This document shows positions 23,541 through 34,043 of a DNA stretch of 64,000 nucleotides, in pieces (position 1 is the stretch's first letter; every line of letters begins with the position of its first letter). The stretch spans positions 17,389,346 to 17,453,345 of the forward strand of contig NC_085137.1 in the NCBI RefSeq assembly GCF_035046485.1. The letters are read 5' to 3'. The notes under the pieces are model-generated. The model made no database searches, was not told where the DNA came from, and worked only from the letters and a program-made list of their open reading frames with translations. The position numbers and the translations under genes were made by a program. The stretch comes from Aedes albopictus (taxonomy: Eukaryota; Arthropoda; Insecta; Diptera; Culicidae).

Positions 23541-24200
23541 ACAGTTCAACAGTTCATTGATAATTGCTATTCTTTAGGGCACCGATATAAACGATCAACG
23601 TTGATTACTCCATGGTCTATGTACCTACTCGACTTGCATAACACACGTGAATTTAGCTCGATTCCCCAGATTTCATTCCAAATTAATTGACTGGATAATA
23701 GCACACCTCACTCAGATCGAGCACTTCACCGTCCACAGTCTGTCAAAATGATATCCACATTCGAAAATTCCAGTGTTTCCGACGACTAACTTAATTACCA
23801 TCGTGATCAAAACCGTTCCATCGCGTTTAGGAGCAAAATGACGATCGCTTAGTAGAAGCGTTCCACCTGTTGCACGTGCTAGTACCGACTGACAACCGAT
23901 GCACGATCGTCGGTGGTAATGCTGGTGCTGCTGGTCGGCTGGTCGGCGCGCTATGATTGAGTACCTGTGTACTTAGATATTGCTCCACGTGCATACATAC
24001 GGTCAGTAAATACACTCGCGCGCGCCCCCGAGTACAGACTGTGTGGTGAGTGTAACTGGGCAACTTTGTTGTGCATTTTGGCACCGACCCGAGTGCAGGT
24101 GCAGTTGCACTTGTACCTAGAGGATCGTCCATCATGCGAACGAACGCTTCGTCCGTTGATGATGAATGAAGCTGGGAAGTTTCTGTGATGTCACGGCGAT
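23541..24200 (-). promoter_or_regulatory. gene A 5' flank with CRE-like site
   Basis: Unique, relatively GC-rich sequence upstream of gene A. TCAGTCG on the minus strand (about 23886-23892) fits an arthropod initiator. GTGATGTCACGGCGAT at 24185-24200 is a CRE/ATF-like site closely matching one upstream of gene B. A possible 5' UTR acceptor (ATTATCCAG, minus, about 23703) lies before exon 1. The transcription start was not determined. Confidence 0.35.
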
Positions 24201-24534
24201 GTCGCCGAGGGCAGTAGTACCTACCCTAAGGCCTAGCAGATGAGAACGGTGAGAAGAAGGTTAGAATCGATCATTTGTGAGAATTCAATGACTGGATACA
24301 ATCGTTGAATAATTTTCCTGGGAAAAATGGAAATTCCATTTGTTATGCGTTGCAGATGTTAGGCAGATTGATTGCATTTTGTTAATAGAATGAGTGAAGG
24401 TCAACAGCTAGTCACGAGAATAATACGAAGGAAAGTAAATGTAGACTTTTAGAGAGTGTTCGAATCAAGTGAAAAATCATTTGTAACGAAATGAATAGTT
24501 TCTCAGCGGCTTCAACTAATAACACTTTGGAGTC
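24201..24534. other. spacer, nothing recognised
   Basis: Ordinary AT-rich intergenic DNA between the gene A flank and the truncated end of the RTE-type LINE. Confidence 0.4.
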
Positions 24535-25283
24535 AAAGGGCGATGACGTCGACCATAACTCCATCGGTAGCTGTTCGGTTTCCCAGATCCTAACTATCAA
24601 CCGGTGCATATAGGTGATCAACTTTTCTGGGCCCATCTTGATGAGCTCAGCTACGATACCATCCTTACCAGCTGCTTGGTTGGTTTTGAGCAGGTGAATG
24701 GCATTCTTAGGTGGCTCATTTTCGTCCCCTGATACATTGGCGTAATCGTTTCTTCCGTTGTCGTGGTCTCTCGTGACTACGTTGTCCGGGCCATTCGGGT
24801 GCCCATCGAAGTGTTGCTTCCACCTTTCCACCACCGATTCGCGGCACGAAGCCATTTCGGGATACGTTGAGCTTTTGGTAGAACTTCCGTGATTCATGGG
24901 AACGGCACAGTAGTTCCATTTCTTCGAACTCCGCTTCTTCCAGACAGCACTTTTTCTCCCGAAAGATGCGGATCTGCTGTTTCCGCTTCTGTATGTAAGG
25001 TATGTAACGTTCCCCGTCCTGCCGGGTTCCATGCTGCAGCATTACCGTGCGTGCAGCGTTCTTCTCCTACAAAATCGCTTTGCACTCGTCGTCGAACCAT
25101 TCGTTTCGCCGACTCCTTTCCACGTACCCGATGGTGCCCTCGGCTGCGTCGTTTATGGCTACTTTTACTGTTCTCCAGCAGTCCTCTAGAGGGGTCACAT
25201 CGATCTCAGCCTCGTCTGACAACGCTGCCTCGATATTCTGCGCGTATGCTGATGCAACAACCGGTTGCTTCAGACACTCTAGG
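24535..25283 (-). mobile_element. RTE-type LINE fragment, 3' part (endonuclease-RT junction)
   Basis: On the minus strand the frames read RNEWFDDECKA, then KNAIHLLKTNQAAGKDGIVAEL and TYMHRLIVRIWETEQLP. This is the start of the reverse transcriptase domain of an APE-type LINE of the RTE kind. Coding is frameshifted near 25040 and stops abruptly near 24540, before the RT catalytic core. It continues at 30820-31700 on the far side of the R1 insertion. Confidence 0.75.
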
Positions 25284-25557
25284 GGCAGCAGGGACGAAAG
25301 TCCTGGGGCCTGACGCACCCCCCGCTTGCGAGTCAGCCGCGTAGTCGCCGGCTAAGAATAGGACTACTAACCCCAATTCAAGGTGGCAAGCGACCCGTGC
25401 TGAGGAATGAGTGATCGAGGGGGTGAAAAAGATGCTCGATCTTTAACGGAGCCTGTGGGGTACCTGGGCACCCCCCACAGTAAGCTGTCCCTTACCGCGT
25501 TAATGCAGGGCTCTGGCGTGGTGGACATTCTTTCCCGTGCGACTCGTGGGATTAATC

Positions 25558-27129
25558 ATGAAATCAAACAAATCAAGCAATCAAAATTCAGGTGGAAGTA
25601 GTGGTGGGATCAACCCCTTCGCAAGAAGCGGGTTGATGAGATCTCCGACAAGGAGAAGTGAGGAGATAGGCGCTGGGAGTTGCGTACGCAGCTCAAGCGT
25701 GGGTGCTCCAGTCCACTTCCCGGCAAGCCAGCCGGTGGAGGTTATGGACGGAGCGTGGATGTTGAGGGCCGTCAACCGAGGATCCAAAGGACGGTCCGCA
25801 ATAGAGGTGGCTGAGCAGCAGCTTGGCAAAATCATCGACTTTGCGTCCACTAAGTCGAACATAAGCAAGGACCTGAAAACGGCCTTGCTTCGACTTAGGG
25901 CGTCGATCGACGATGCCAAGCAGGAGCACGCGGCACTCGCGTTGCTGACTGCTGCAGCAGCGGAGCCTGCAAATGAGAAAGTGCCGAAGTTTACCCAAAC
26001 GGAGGCCTTCTCCTTCGCAGGAAGTCCAAATAAGGCGGAAGCGACTGCTCGCGACAAACGGGGCAAGCAATCGCAGAAGCGGGCGAGGCAACCGTCAGGC
26101 GAGGAGCTGTCTGGCGGTGCCCGCAAGGCCAGGCGAATCATTACCCCGAAAGTCGGTAATAATGCCGGAAGGTCGGACCCCAGCCAGGGTTCCCGGAAAG
26201 CTGGGAAGGGTGGGCCTGAAAAGGCTGGCCCGTCCCGGAACGATGGGAACAAGGGGTTGCGACCGCTAGTGGGCCCTCAACAGCCACAGAGTAGGGCGAT
26301 CCAAGGGGAGGACCCCCCTTGGACGAAGGTAGAGCGGAAGAAGAAGAAGGCGAATCCGCAGGTAGTAGCGCAGGACGCCAAGCCAAGGCGTAGGAGGGCA
26401 GGTGCCAAGCGCGAGAAAGGCGACGCTATCGTCATCAAGACGGAACAGTCCAAGTACTCGGACGTCTTGAAGATGATGCGAAGCGACGCCAAGCTTGAGG
26501 GTCTTGGAGCCGACGTACGCAGTATTAGACGTACTCGTACGGGCGAGATGATCCTGGAGCTGAAGCGCCAGAAAGAGCACAAGGGCGCCGCCTATAAGAG
26601 GCTGGCAGAAGAGGTCCTTGGTGAGGGTGTGCAGGTGAGGGCTTTGACACATGAGGCGACTCTGAAGGTCAAGGACATCGATGAGATCACCGAAGTGGAA
26701 GAGCTCGTCACGGCACTGCGGCAACAGTGCGATGTGCAGGTGGCCGCCGCAGCCGTTAAGCTACGGAAAGGGCCAGCAGGGACACAGGTAGCTTTGGTTC
26801 AGCTACCTGTGGCGGACGTCAAAAAGTCCGTTAAAGTAGGGAGCATAAAGGTGGGTTGGTGTGTATGTCACCTGACATTCCACGAGCCACCAGAGGTTTG
26901 CTTCAGGTGTCTGGAACCAGGACACAAGTCGTGGGACTGCAAAGGCCCCGACAGGCGCAAACTGTGCAGGCGATGCGGCGCTGAAGGTCATAAGGCCCAA
27001 AGCTGCACGAGTCCGCCCATCTGCATGATCTGTACCGGGAAATCCTCGAACAACAGACATCCGATGGGTGGTCCAAGGTGCCCGGCCTTCAAGAAAGCCG
27101 CAGTGAACAACAAATCACAGTGCAGGTAA
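25558..27129 (+). CDS. R1-clade LINE ORF1 (Gag-like, zinc knuckles)
   Basis: A 523-residue nucleic-acid-binding protein expected to coat element RNA. A basic middle (KAGKGGPEKAGPS, ERKKKKANP) is followed by three cysteine knuckles: CFRCLEPGHKSWDC at about residues 448-461, CRRCGAEGHKAQSC at about 470-483 and CMIC..H..C near the end. Three knuckles at the C-terminus are typical of the R1/I/Jockey group. The ATG at 25558 was chosen; a GTG 21 bases upstream is in frame but unlikely. No internal stops. Confidence 0.88.
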   Translation: MKSNKSSNQNSGGSSGGINPFARSGLMRSPTRRSEEIGAGSCVRSSSVGAPVHFPASQPVEVMDGAWMLRAVNRGSKGRSAIEVAEQQLGKIIDFASTKSNISKDLKTALLRLRASIDDAKQEHAALALLTAAAAEPANEKVPKFTQTEAFSFAGSPNKAEATARDKRGKQSQKRARQPSGEELSGGARKARRIITPKVGNNAGRSDPSQGSRKAGKGGPEKAGPSRNDGNKGLRPLVGPQQPQSRAIQGEDPPWTKVERKKKKANPQVVAQDAKPRRRRAGAKREKGDAIVIKTEQSKYSDVLKMMRSDAKLEGLGADVRSIRRTRTGEMILELKRQKEHKGAAYKRLAEEVLGEGVQVRALTHEATLKVKDIDEITEVEELVTALRQQCDVQVAAAAVKLRKGPAGTQVALVQLPVADVKKSVKVGSIKVGWCVCHLTFHEPPEVCFRCLEPGHKSWDCKGPDRRKLCRRCGAEGHKAQSCTSPPICMICTGKSSNNRHPMGGPRCPAFKKAAVNNKSQCR

Positions 27130-30101
27130 CGCAGCTGAACCTGAACCACTGTGATGCGGCTCAGCAACTGCTTTGTCAGGCAGTTTCTGAGTGGGAGACG
27201 GATATCGCCATCATATCGGACCCATACCGAGTACCCGCCTGCAACGGCAACTGGGTCGCGGATGGGACCAGAAAAATGGCGGCGATATGGACGACGGGTA
27301 AATACCCCGTTCAGGAGTTGGTGTCTACTACCTATGAGGGCTTCGTGGTCGCCAAAGTAAACGGGGTCTTCTTCTGTAGCTGTTATGCGCCTCCGCGGTG
27401 GCCGATCGAGCAGTTCACGCAAATGCTGGACCGCTTAACGACCGTGCTAACAGGGCGGAGGCCGGTGGTAATAGCGGGCGACTTTAATGCCTGGGCCGTG
27501 GAATGGGGAAGCCGTTTCACGAACCAGCGGGGTCAGATCCTGCTAGAAACACTGGCCATCTTAGATGTCGACTTGGCTAATGTCGGTACCAAGAGTACCT
27601 TTAGTCGGAATGGAGCGGAGTCAATTATTGACGTGACCTTTTGCAGTCCTGGCCTAACAAGTAGTTCGAACTGGAGAGTAGATGATGGCTACACTCACAG
27701 CGACCACCTGGCGGTTCGCTACAGTATCGACTACAATAACAGCAGACAGCGGATAGAAGAAGAGGCGGCTAGGTCAAGGCCAAGCCCTCGCAGGTGGAAG
27801 ACATCATACTTCGACGAAGGGGTATTTAGGGAGGCGCTCCGCCGTGAGCGAAACTTAATCGGTTTAGACGGCGACGAGCTGGTAGCGGTGCTCTCACGTG
27901 CGTGTGATGCGACCATGCCTAGGCGAGTCCACCCTAGAAATGGGAGGCCACCGGCTTACTGGTGGACCGACGCGATTGCGGACCTGCGCCGCGCCTGCCT
28001 AAGGGCTAGGCGGCGGATGCAGCGAGCACGATCAGAGGAAGAGCGAAACGAACGGCGGGTGGTGTTCGCCGCTGCAAAAGCCGCGCTTAAGACCGAGATA
28101 AGAGCAAGCAAAAAGGCCTGCTTTGAGGGTCTCTGTCAGAGTGCCAATACGAACCCGTGGGGTGACGCCTACAGGATCGTTATGGCCAAGACGAGAGGTG
28201 TGATGGCTCCTACAGAGCAATCTCCAGAGATGTTGGAGGGGATCATTGGAGGACTTTTTCCGCGTCATGATCCTAGTCCTTGGCCTCCTTTCGTAGGACA
28301 GCCGGGGACTGGGGCTGGCGATGAGGAGAGGGTCACCGATGTGGAACTTGCGGGGATAGCTAAGTCCCTTAGCGTAGGTAAGGCCCCAGGTCCGGACGGA
28401 GTTCCGAACCTGGCCTTAAAAGTAGCTATTGCAGAGGCTCCCGAGATGTTCAGGTCTGCTATGCAGAAATGCCTGGACGAGGGAGTTTTCCCAGAAGCTT
28501 GGAAGAGGCAGAGCCTGGTACTATTGCCAAAGGCGGGGAAACCACCCGGAGACCCGTCGGCATATAGACCAGTATGCTTGATTGACACGGCGGGGAAGGT
28601 GCTCGAAAAGATCATCCTCAATAGAATGTTGCGGTTCACCGAGGGCGAAAATGGTCTTTCGAGTAACCAGTACGGCTTCCGGAAGGGGAGGTCCACCGTA
28701 GACGCTATCTTGTCGGTTACAAAAACCGCCGAGAAAGCACTCGAGCCTAAGAGGAGGGGAATTCGCTTTTGCGCGGTAGTGACTCTGGATGTAAGGAATG
28801 CGTTTAATAGCGCCAGCTGGTCTGCTATTGCCGATGCGCTCTTGCGTCTGGGGATACCGGAGTACCTGTACAAGATTCTCGGAAGTTACTTTCAGAATCG
28901 TGTACTAGTCTACGACACGGAGGTGGGTCGGAAGTGCTTTCACATAACCTCAGGAGTCCCGCAAGGTTCCATCCTGGGTCCGGTGTTATGGAATGTCATG
29001 TACGACGAGGTGTTGAGGTTAGAGTATCCAGTGGGAGTGGCGATTGTCGGATTTGCCGACGACATTACGCTCGAAGTCTACGGTGAAACGATCGAGGAGG
29101 TAAAGTTGACTACCAACCACTCGATCAAGGTTGTGGAGGCGTGGATGCGGTCCAGGAAACTGGAGCTGGCTCACCACAAGACAGAGGTGACGGTTGTTAA
29201 CAACCTGAAGTCGGAGCAGCAGACGGAGATCAGTGTAGGAGACTGTACTATCCTGTCAAAGCGCTCCGTCAAACACTTGGGCGTGATAATCGACGATAAG
29301 CTTACTTTCGGTAGCCACGTCGATTATGCCTGTAAAAGAGCCTCCACAGCTATTGCGGCACTGTCCCGGATGATGTCCAATAGCTCTGCGGTGTACGCCA
29401 GTAAGCGCAAGCTTCTGGCTAGTGTTGCTACATCCATACTTAGGTATGGCGGCCCGGCGTGGGGCACCGCGCTAAGTACTAAATGCTACCGACGGAAGCT
29501 GGAAAGTACTTACAGGCTTATGTGCCTGAGGGTTGCGAGCGCGTACCGTACCGTGTCACACGACGCTCTCTGCGTCATTACTGGTATGGTGCCTATCAGC
29601 ATTCTTATCAGTGAGGACATGGAGTGCTTCGAAATGCGCGGCACAAGAGGCATACGCAGGACTGTCAGGATGGCCTCTATGGTCAAATGGCAGCGCGCGT
29701 GGGACAGCTCCACCAAAGGAAGGTGGACCTATAGGTTGATACCGAGGGTAGATAGTTGGATTAATAGGCGCCATGGGGAAGTCACATTCCACCTGACACA
29801 GGTCCTTACAGGTCATGGTTGCTTCCGACAGTATCTACACCGTTTCGGGCATGCGGATTCTCCCGAATGCCCAGTGTGCAATGGTTTAGAGGAAACGGCG
29901 GAACACGTTTTGTTCGTGTGCCCGCGTTTTCGCACAATGCGTGACCGCATGCTTGCCACATGCGGGGAAGACACAACTCCGGACAACTTGGTCCAGAGGA
30001 TGTGTAGGGATGAGTTTGGCTGGAACGCCGTTTCAACGGCTATTACCCACATCGTCTGGGAGCTACAGAGGAGGTGGCGCGTGGACTCGGAGAATGGCTA
30101 G
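27078..30101 (+). CDS. R1-clade LINE ORF2 (endonuclease-reverse transcriptase)
   Basis: An open frame of 1007 codons for the enzyme that nicks target DNA and copies element RNA there. APE endonuclease: LNLNHC, AIISDPYR, GDFNAWAVEWGSR at about residue 134, SDHLAV at about 208. Reverse transcriptase: GKAPGPDGVP at about 434, QYGFRKGRST, GVPQGSILGPVLW and the catalytic FADD at about 658. A C-terminal CPVC..H..C knuckle lies at about 930. The frame overlaps ORF1 by 52 bases in the -1 phase and its first in-frame ATG lies well inside the endonuclease domain. Translation is therefore probably coupled to ORF1 by frameshift or re-initiation. Confidence 0.92.
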   Translation: MPGLQESRSEQQITVQVTQLNLNHCDAAQQLLCQAVSEWETDIAIISDPYRVPACNGNWVADGTRKMAAIWTTGKYPVQELVSTTYEGFVVAKVNGVFFCSCYAPPRWPIEQFTQMLDRLTTVLTGRRPVVIAGDFNAWAVEWGSRFTNQRGQILLETLAILDVDLANVGTKSTFSRNGAESIIDVTFCSPGLTSSSNWRVDDGYTHSDHLAVRYSIDYNNSRQRIEEEAARSRPSPRRWKTSYFDEGVFREALRRERNLIGLDGDELVAVLSRACDATMPRRVHPRNGRPPAYWWTDAIADLRRACLRARRRMQRARSEEERNERRVVFAAAKAALKTEIRASKKACFEGLCQSANTNPWGDAYRIVMAKTRGVMAPTEQSPEMLEGIIGGLFPRHDPSPWPPFVGQPGTGAGDEERVTDVELAGIAKSLSVGKAPGPDGVPNLALKVAIAEAPEMFRSAMQKCLDEGVFPEAWKRQSLVLLPKAGKPPGDPSAYRPVCLIDTAGKVLEKIILNRMLRFTEGENGLSSNQYGFRKGRSTVDAILSVTKTAEKALEPKRRGIRFCAVVTLDVRNAFNSASWSAIADALLRLGIPEYLYKILGSYFQNRVLVYDTEVGRKCFHITSGVPQGSILGPVLWNVMYDEVLRLEYPVGVAIVGFADDITLEVYGETIEEVKLTTNHSIKVVEAWMRSRKLELAHHKTEVTVVNNLKSEQQTEISVGDCTILSKRSVKHLGVIIDDKLTFGSHVDYACKRASTAIAALSRMMSNSSAVYASKRKLLASVATSILRYGGPAWGTALSTKCYRRKLESTYRLMCLRVASAYRTVSHDALCVITGMVPISILISEDMECFEMRGTRGIRRTVRMASMVKWQRAWDSSTKGRWTYRLIPRVDSWINRRHGEVTFHLTQVLTGHGCFRQYLHRFGHADSPECPVCNGLEETAEHVLFVCPRFRTMRDRMLATCGEDTTPDNLVQRMCRDEFGWNAVSTAITHIVWELQRRWRVDSENG

Positions 30102-30819
30102 TCCAGATGCAGTACAAGAGGTGGTCCAGGGGTTCGGAGTCGGCTTCGTAGGTCATACCGGTGCCCTGCGGTCGAGATCGACCCTTACAACGATTAAGTG
30201 GCCGCGGAGAGGAAGTCCCGGTAGCGGTGCTGTCGTGGCGTCGGTCTACTGGGTTGGATCCGAGCCCGCGGTTGGAAAGGGGTCCCCGGCAAGGGTCGGG
30301 GTAGGTGAGATCCTGCTGTCTGCAACCTACGGGTGCATCTGATAGGGCCTGAAGGGTAGTGATACCCTTCCTTGCGGGCAGGTCAGATCGGGTTGCACGT
30401 GGGCATCAGTTCTTGATGTCCGCTCAGCAGTAGGGCGCGGGCGGGGTTGACCCTGCCCGCCTTCCGAGGACAAAGGGAGTGGCGAGGACCACTCGGGAAA
30501 CTGGCTAAGCGCCAGCATGCTACCGTGATGGACTCTCCAAAGCGAGTCATCGATGTTCGTTGCTGCAGGCTACGCAGCTAACCTTGTGGGTGCGATGTGC
30601 ACTAGCCCCTCTCTGAAGCAATACCTTCTTGGTGGTTCCGGAGAGACGTAGGGTTTGGCGACCATAGGAATGGTTTAGTGGGTACGAGGAGAGAGTAGTC
30701 CTGGATTTTACTTTTGTTGTAGAAGACAGCCTGTCAGACCTACACTACCCTAACCTTCTGTTAGGGTGTCTGTTGAGCAGATTATCCCCCTATGGTTTAG
30801 AAGGAAAAAAAAAAAAAAA
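30102..30819 (+). other. R1-clade LINE 3' UTR and A-tail
   Basis: GC-rich non-coding sequence with two stable-looking inverted pairs (AAGGGTAGTGATACCCTT near 30351; GGGCGGGGTTGACCCTGCCC near 30440). It ends in 15 A residues before the second target duplication. Confidence 0.75.
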
Positions 30820-31700
30820 GACACTCTAGGTTGTTGTCGCCGGTACCATACATTGTTTATGATGGAATGTTTTGGGCGCAGTTTAACTATCACCACCAGG
30901 TAGTGCTCGGAATCGATGTTGGCGCCACGTTAGATCCTTATGTCGATAATGTCGAAGGAGTACTGTTCGTTAATAAGATCGTGGTCGATTTGCGCTGTGG
31001 TGATCTCCAGGTGTAACGATAAGGGAGTATGTGTAGGTAAAAAAGGATCTACGTATGACCATATTTTCGAAGGCGGCGAAATCGATGAGTCGTAGGCTGC
31101 TTTCGTTCGTCAGCTGATGGGCGCTGAGCTTTACAATCTTTGGTCTGAATTCCTTCTCCTGGCCTACCTGAGCGTTTAGGTCTCCTACGATGATCTTGAC
31201 GTCCTGGCGTTCGTGCTGCGCATAGAAATCGTCCTTGTCATCATCAGTGCTTCCGGAGTGTGGGCTGAGCACGTTTATTATGCTGAAGTTGAAGGATCGG
31301 CCCTTGCTCCTCAACCAGCACATTCTTTCGTCGATCGCCCAACGATCGATCACGCGCATCTGCATGACGCCAATCACTACAAAAGCTACATAAGCTCGCT
31401 GCAGCTTTGGTAGATGCTATTATAACCTACAAACGTTCGCACCATGGATTCTGTCCAACACACCTGCTGCAGCTCCACGATGCCAAACCCACGGTCCTTC
31501 AGTACATCGAAGAGTATGCGGATTCTCCTAATGAAGGTGAGAGATCGGCAGCTCCACGTACCGAGATTCCCATTGCATGTCCTTTTTGTTCACTGAGGTC
31601 GTTGACGTTGGTCTCGGTTCGTATTATTCTGTTGCTGATTTTGCGTTACAATGTTTTTTTTTCACGGCTGGCTCGTAGAGCCTGACACCAATCCCCTACT
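30820..31700 (-). mobile_element. RTE-type LINE fragment, 5' part (APE endonuclease)
   Basis: The minus strand reads NMVIRRSFFTYTY, DVKIIVGDLNAQVGQE and INVLSPHSGSTDDDKD, the endonuclease domain of an RTE-type LINE. Further upstream, frames near 31430-31550 give more N-terminal fragments. A frameshift near 30985 and a stop near 30935 show it is dead. Across the R1 target duplication the frame continues into the piece at 24535-25283. Confidence 0.78.
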
Positions 31701-31984
31701 TTCCGGAGGACCATAGTGCATAGTTGAGCTTGGAGTGCTTCCCTGGCACTCGGAAGTTGATCAGCCACCACTACTATGAGGATCGAACGCAGTTGTGAGA
31801 CGCTCCTCCTAGAGAACAGACGCTCAGGTTTGCAGCAGTAAACCCCCCATTTCTTGTCAGGCTAAGACCAAAGGTCCCACTTGGTTTGTTTACCTGATTT
31901 ACCCTAAGGTTGCTTGCTGCCCTGTTGGTGCCACGCGGAGGTAGGGAAGGGATAGGAGTTGCTGGGCAGGAAATACCTTCTTAC
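31701..31984 (-). other. possible 5' UTR of the RTE-type LINE
   Basis: GC-richer non-coding DNA directly upstream of the endonuclease frame. It is not otherwise recognised. Confidence 0.3.
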
Positions 31985-32604
31985 CTTCTATAGCGGGTAT
32001 CAGGGTGTTTTCATTGGGTTTCAGAGGATTTCAGGAGCATTCCAAGGGTTTCAAGGGTGTTTCAGGTAGTCTCAGGTATGTTCCAGGAAATTTCAGGGAG
32101 TCCCAGGGGCGTTCCAGGGGTGTTCCAGGTAATCACAGAGAGGATTATTTCAGGGCATTCCATTAAGTTTCAGGGATGTTCCAAATTGTTCTAGCGGATT
32201 TCAAGAGGTTCCAGGACCGTTCAAAGGATTTCAAAGGGTTTCAGGGGTGTTTCAGGAAGTTTATGGGCTGTTACTAGGTGGTTTAGAGCATCACAGGGGC
32301 GTTCTAGGGACATTCTAAAGTTTTCAGGAGCATTTCAATTGGGGTTCTGGAGCGTTTCAGGGTCATTACATGAGGATTCAGTGGTCCCAGAGGCGTTCTA
32401 GAGGTATTCCAAGGGGTTTCAGGAACGTTCTATGGTGTTTCAGGAACGTTCTATGGTGTTTCACTGGATTTCATGGGATTTCTGAAGCGTCTCAATAGCT
32501 TTCAAGGTAGTTTAGGGGCGTTCCAGAGAGTTTCAGGAGTATTTCCAGGGGATTACGGATGATTTCGATCACCTGGCAATCGTTTCACTCATTTGTCAAT
32601 AACT
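31985..32604. repeat. decayed TTTCAGGGG-type repeat block with conserved end
   Basis: A loose series of TTTCAGGGGTGTTCCAGG words runs for 580 bp. It ends in a 37-bp segment starting ATCACCTGGCAATCGTTTCA (32568-32604) that is repeated exactly at 36506-36542. Confidence 0.5.
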
Positions 32605-32635
32605 CAGATCAGATGCTTAATATTTAAATATGATG

Positions 32636-32895
32636 TTTCTTGAGGAATCGACTGTTGTTATTATGTTTTGAGGTTATGGCTTTCAGTCTTGGGAAGAAAT
32701 AGTCAAAAACCGATTGTTAAGTTTTCATCCGACGTTTCGGGCACTATATTGTGCATTTCTCAAGGAATTAACCACAACGGAGCATAGTTAATTCCTTGAA
32801 AAAGGCACAATATAGTGACCGAAACGACGGATGAAAACTTAACAATCCGTTTTTGAGTTTTTCCCCCCAAGACTGAAAGTCCATGACCTCAAAAC
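32636..32895. mobile_element. hairpin insertion with 14-bp direct repeats
   Basis: Arms of about 100 bp (TTTTGAGGTTATGGCTTTCA, ATCCGACGTTTCGGGCACTA and their inverted copies) form a palindrome at 32663-32897. ATTTAAATATGATG is present at 32622-32635 and 32896-32909 as an apparent target duplication. No coding frame. Confidence 0.6.
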
Positions 32896-32909
32896 ATTTA
32901 AATATGATG

Positions 32910-33619
32910 ATCAGCAAACTTGTAGAATAATGTTTTTCCTGAAATGCTTACCAAGGACGCCACATTGTAACAAGAACAGCATATTTTAACCCTTTCATAC
33001 CCAACCCCGCCTTAAAACGAGGTGTAGTTTGAGAATTTTTGCAATTTAAAAAGATTCTAAAGTATTGGAGAAACATCTATTGGAATTTCGAAAGGATTAT
33101 ATTGGTGAATCTCAAAAGCAACTCTTGGAGAAATTTCAAGAGTAGGCCTTGGTTAAAACCCCTAACTATTTTCTTAACCCTCCTTTTGATTGATTGATGG
33201 AAGATTAATTATCCCAGAAAGTGTGTAATTCTTGGAAGCATCGTGTTGAATAACGGACATGAACAGAACATTTTTCTCCTTCCCCGCTGTTGGGGGACAA
33301 TTAAGCCCATAAGCTGAACTTTTGTGGAACACAAAATCGGAAACACACTTGTACTTCTAATTGAATTTGATTTCCATTAAATCTCATGTTAAAGTCTTTC
33401 TAATAGCTCAAGTAAAGGAGTGGAGCAAGACCCACACTTCAAGGCTTGTACACCAACAAATCACATGAACAATCGTCAAATCATTTCAATACATATATTC
33501 TCGACCCATATTGTCCCTTACATTGGTCATACCCCTTCTAAATTGGCCCTAACTCCTGTTTTGTTGCAATTATATCATGCACGCATATACTTAAGTCTAA
33601 TTTGACGGGTTCTACTCAC
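32910..33619. other. spacer, nothing recognised
   Basis: AT-rich DNA with no supported gene or transposon end. Confidence 0.35.
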
Positions 33620-34043
33620 GAACGTTCAGCTCGAGGTGCCTGCCACCAGCACAGCGCCCGTTGCCATTCGAATCTATCGACGACAGCTGTCCTCCAGTTG
33701 CGGCCGCATCAGTGGACCCCGCAGGCCGGATGCTGACCCTCTCGTCTTCGGTGGTTGCCTCAGCCGGTGTGCTCTGCCCTCGAAACTCTCAGTGCTCCAC
33801 CCGTTGGCACGATAACGGTGTTCACTCTAGGGCAGCCGCACGTCTCGCCGCCTGGCCAAACCAAATCCTTCTCTCGACGCAGCTTCGACGTCGCACTGGA
33901 TCAAAACTAGCGTTTGTCTTCGATACCGCGGTGGCTCGCCCCGCCGTGGTGCGATCGCTCTGGTCGCAGCTCTTCTCGCCGCTGGCAAGATGAAACGCCA
34001 CTTCTTCCTTCGCTGCGGTGTACCCGCGTGATCTGGATGAGAG
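33620..34043 (-). other. candidate 5' exon in GC-rich island
   Basis: On the minus strand an acceptor (TTTGTTTACTTACAG, exon from 34043) and a GTGAGT donor (intron from 33619) bound 424 bp of CpG-rich DNA. The last 56 codons before the donor are open and protein-like (TTEDERVSIRPAGS...LELNV). No ATG lies in that frame and stops interrupt the earlier part. It could be an untranslated or alternative first exon. No product is recognised. Confidence 0.3.

Larger units (their letters stand above)
25284..30819 (+). mobile_element. full-length R1-clade LINE
   Basis: A 5.5-kb element with 5' UTR (25284-25557), ORF1, overlapping ORF2, a 720-bp 3' UTR and an A-rich tail (30805-30819). AGACACTCTAGG occurs at 25272-25283 and again at 30819-30830, a 12-bp target duplication sharing one A with the tail. 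R1 elements of the type family insert into 28S rDNA; this one sits in another LINE, so it belongs to an untargeted branch. The surrounding LINE is on the opposite strand. Confidence 0.9.

Noticed and set aside
25581..26724. Long minus-strand frames (up to 223 codons) opposite the LINE ORF1
   Set aside because: Antisense shadows of a GC-rich coding region; no family content.
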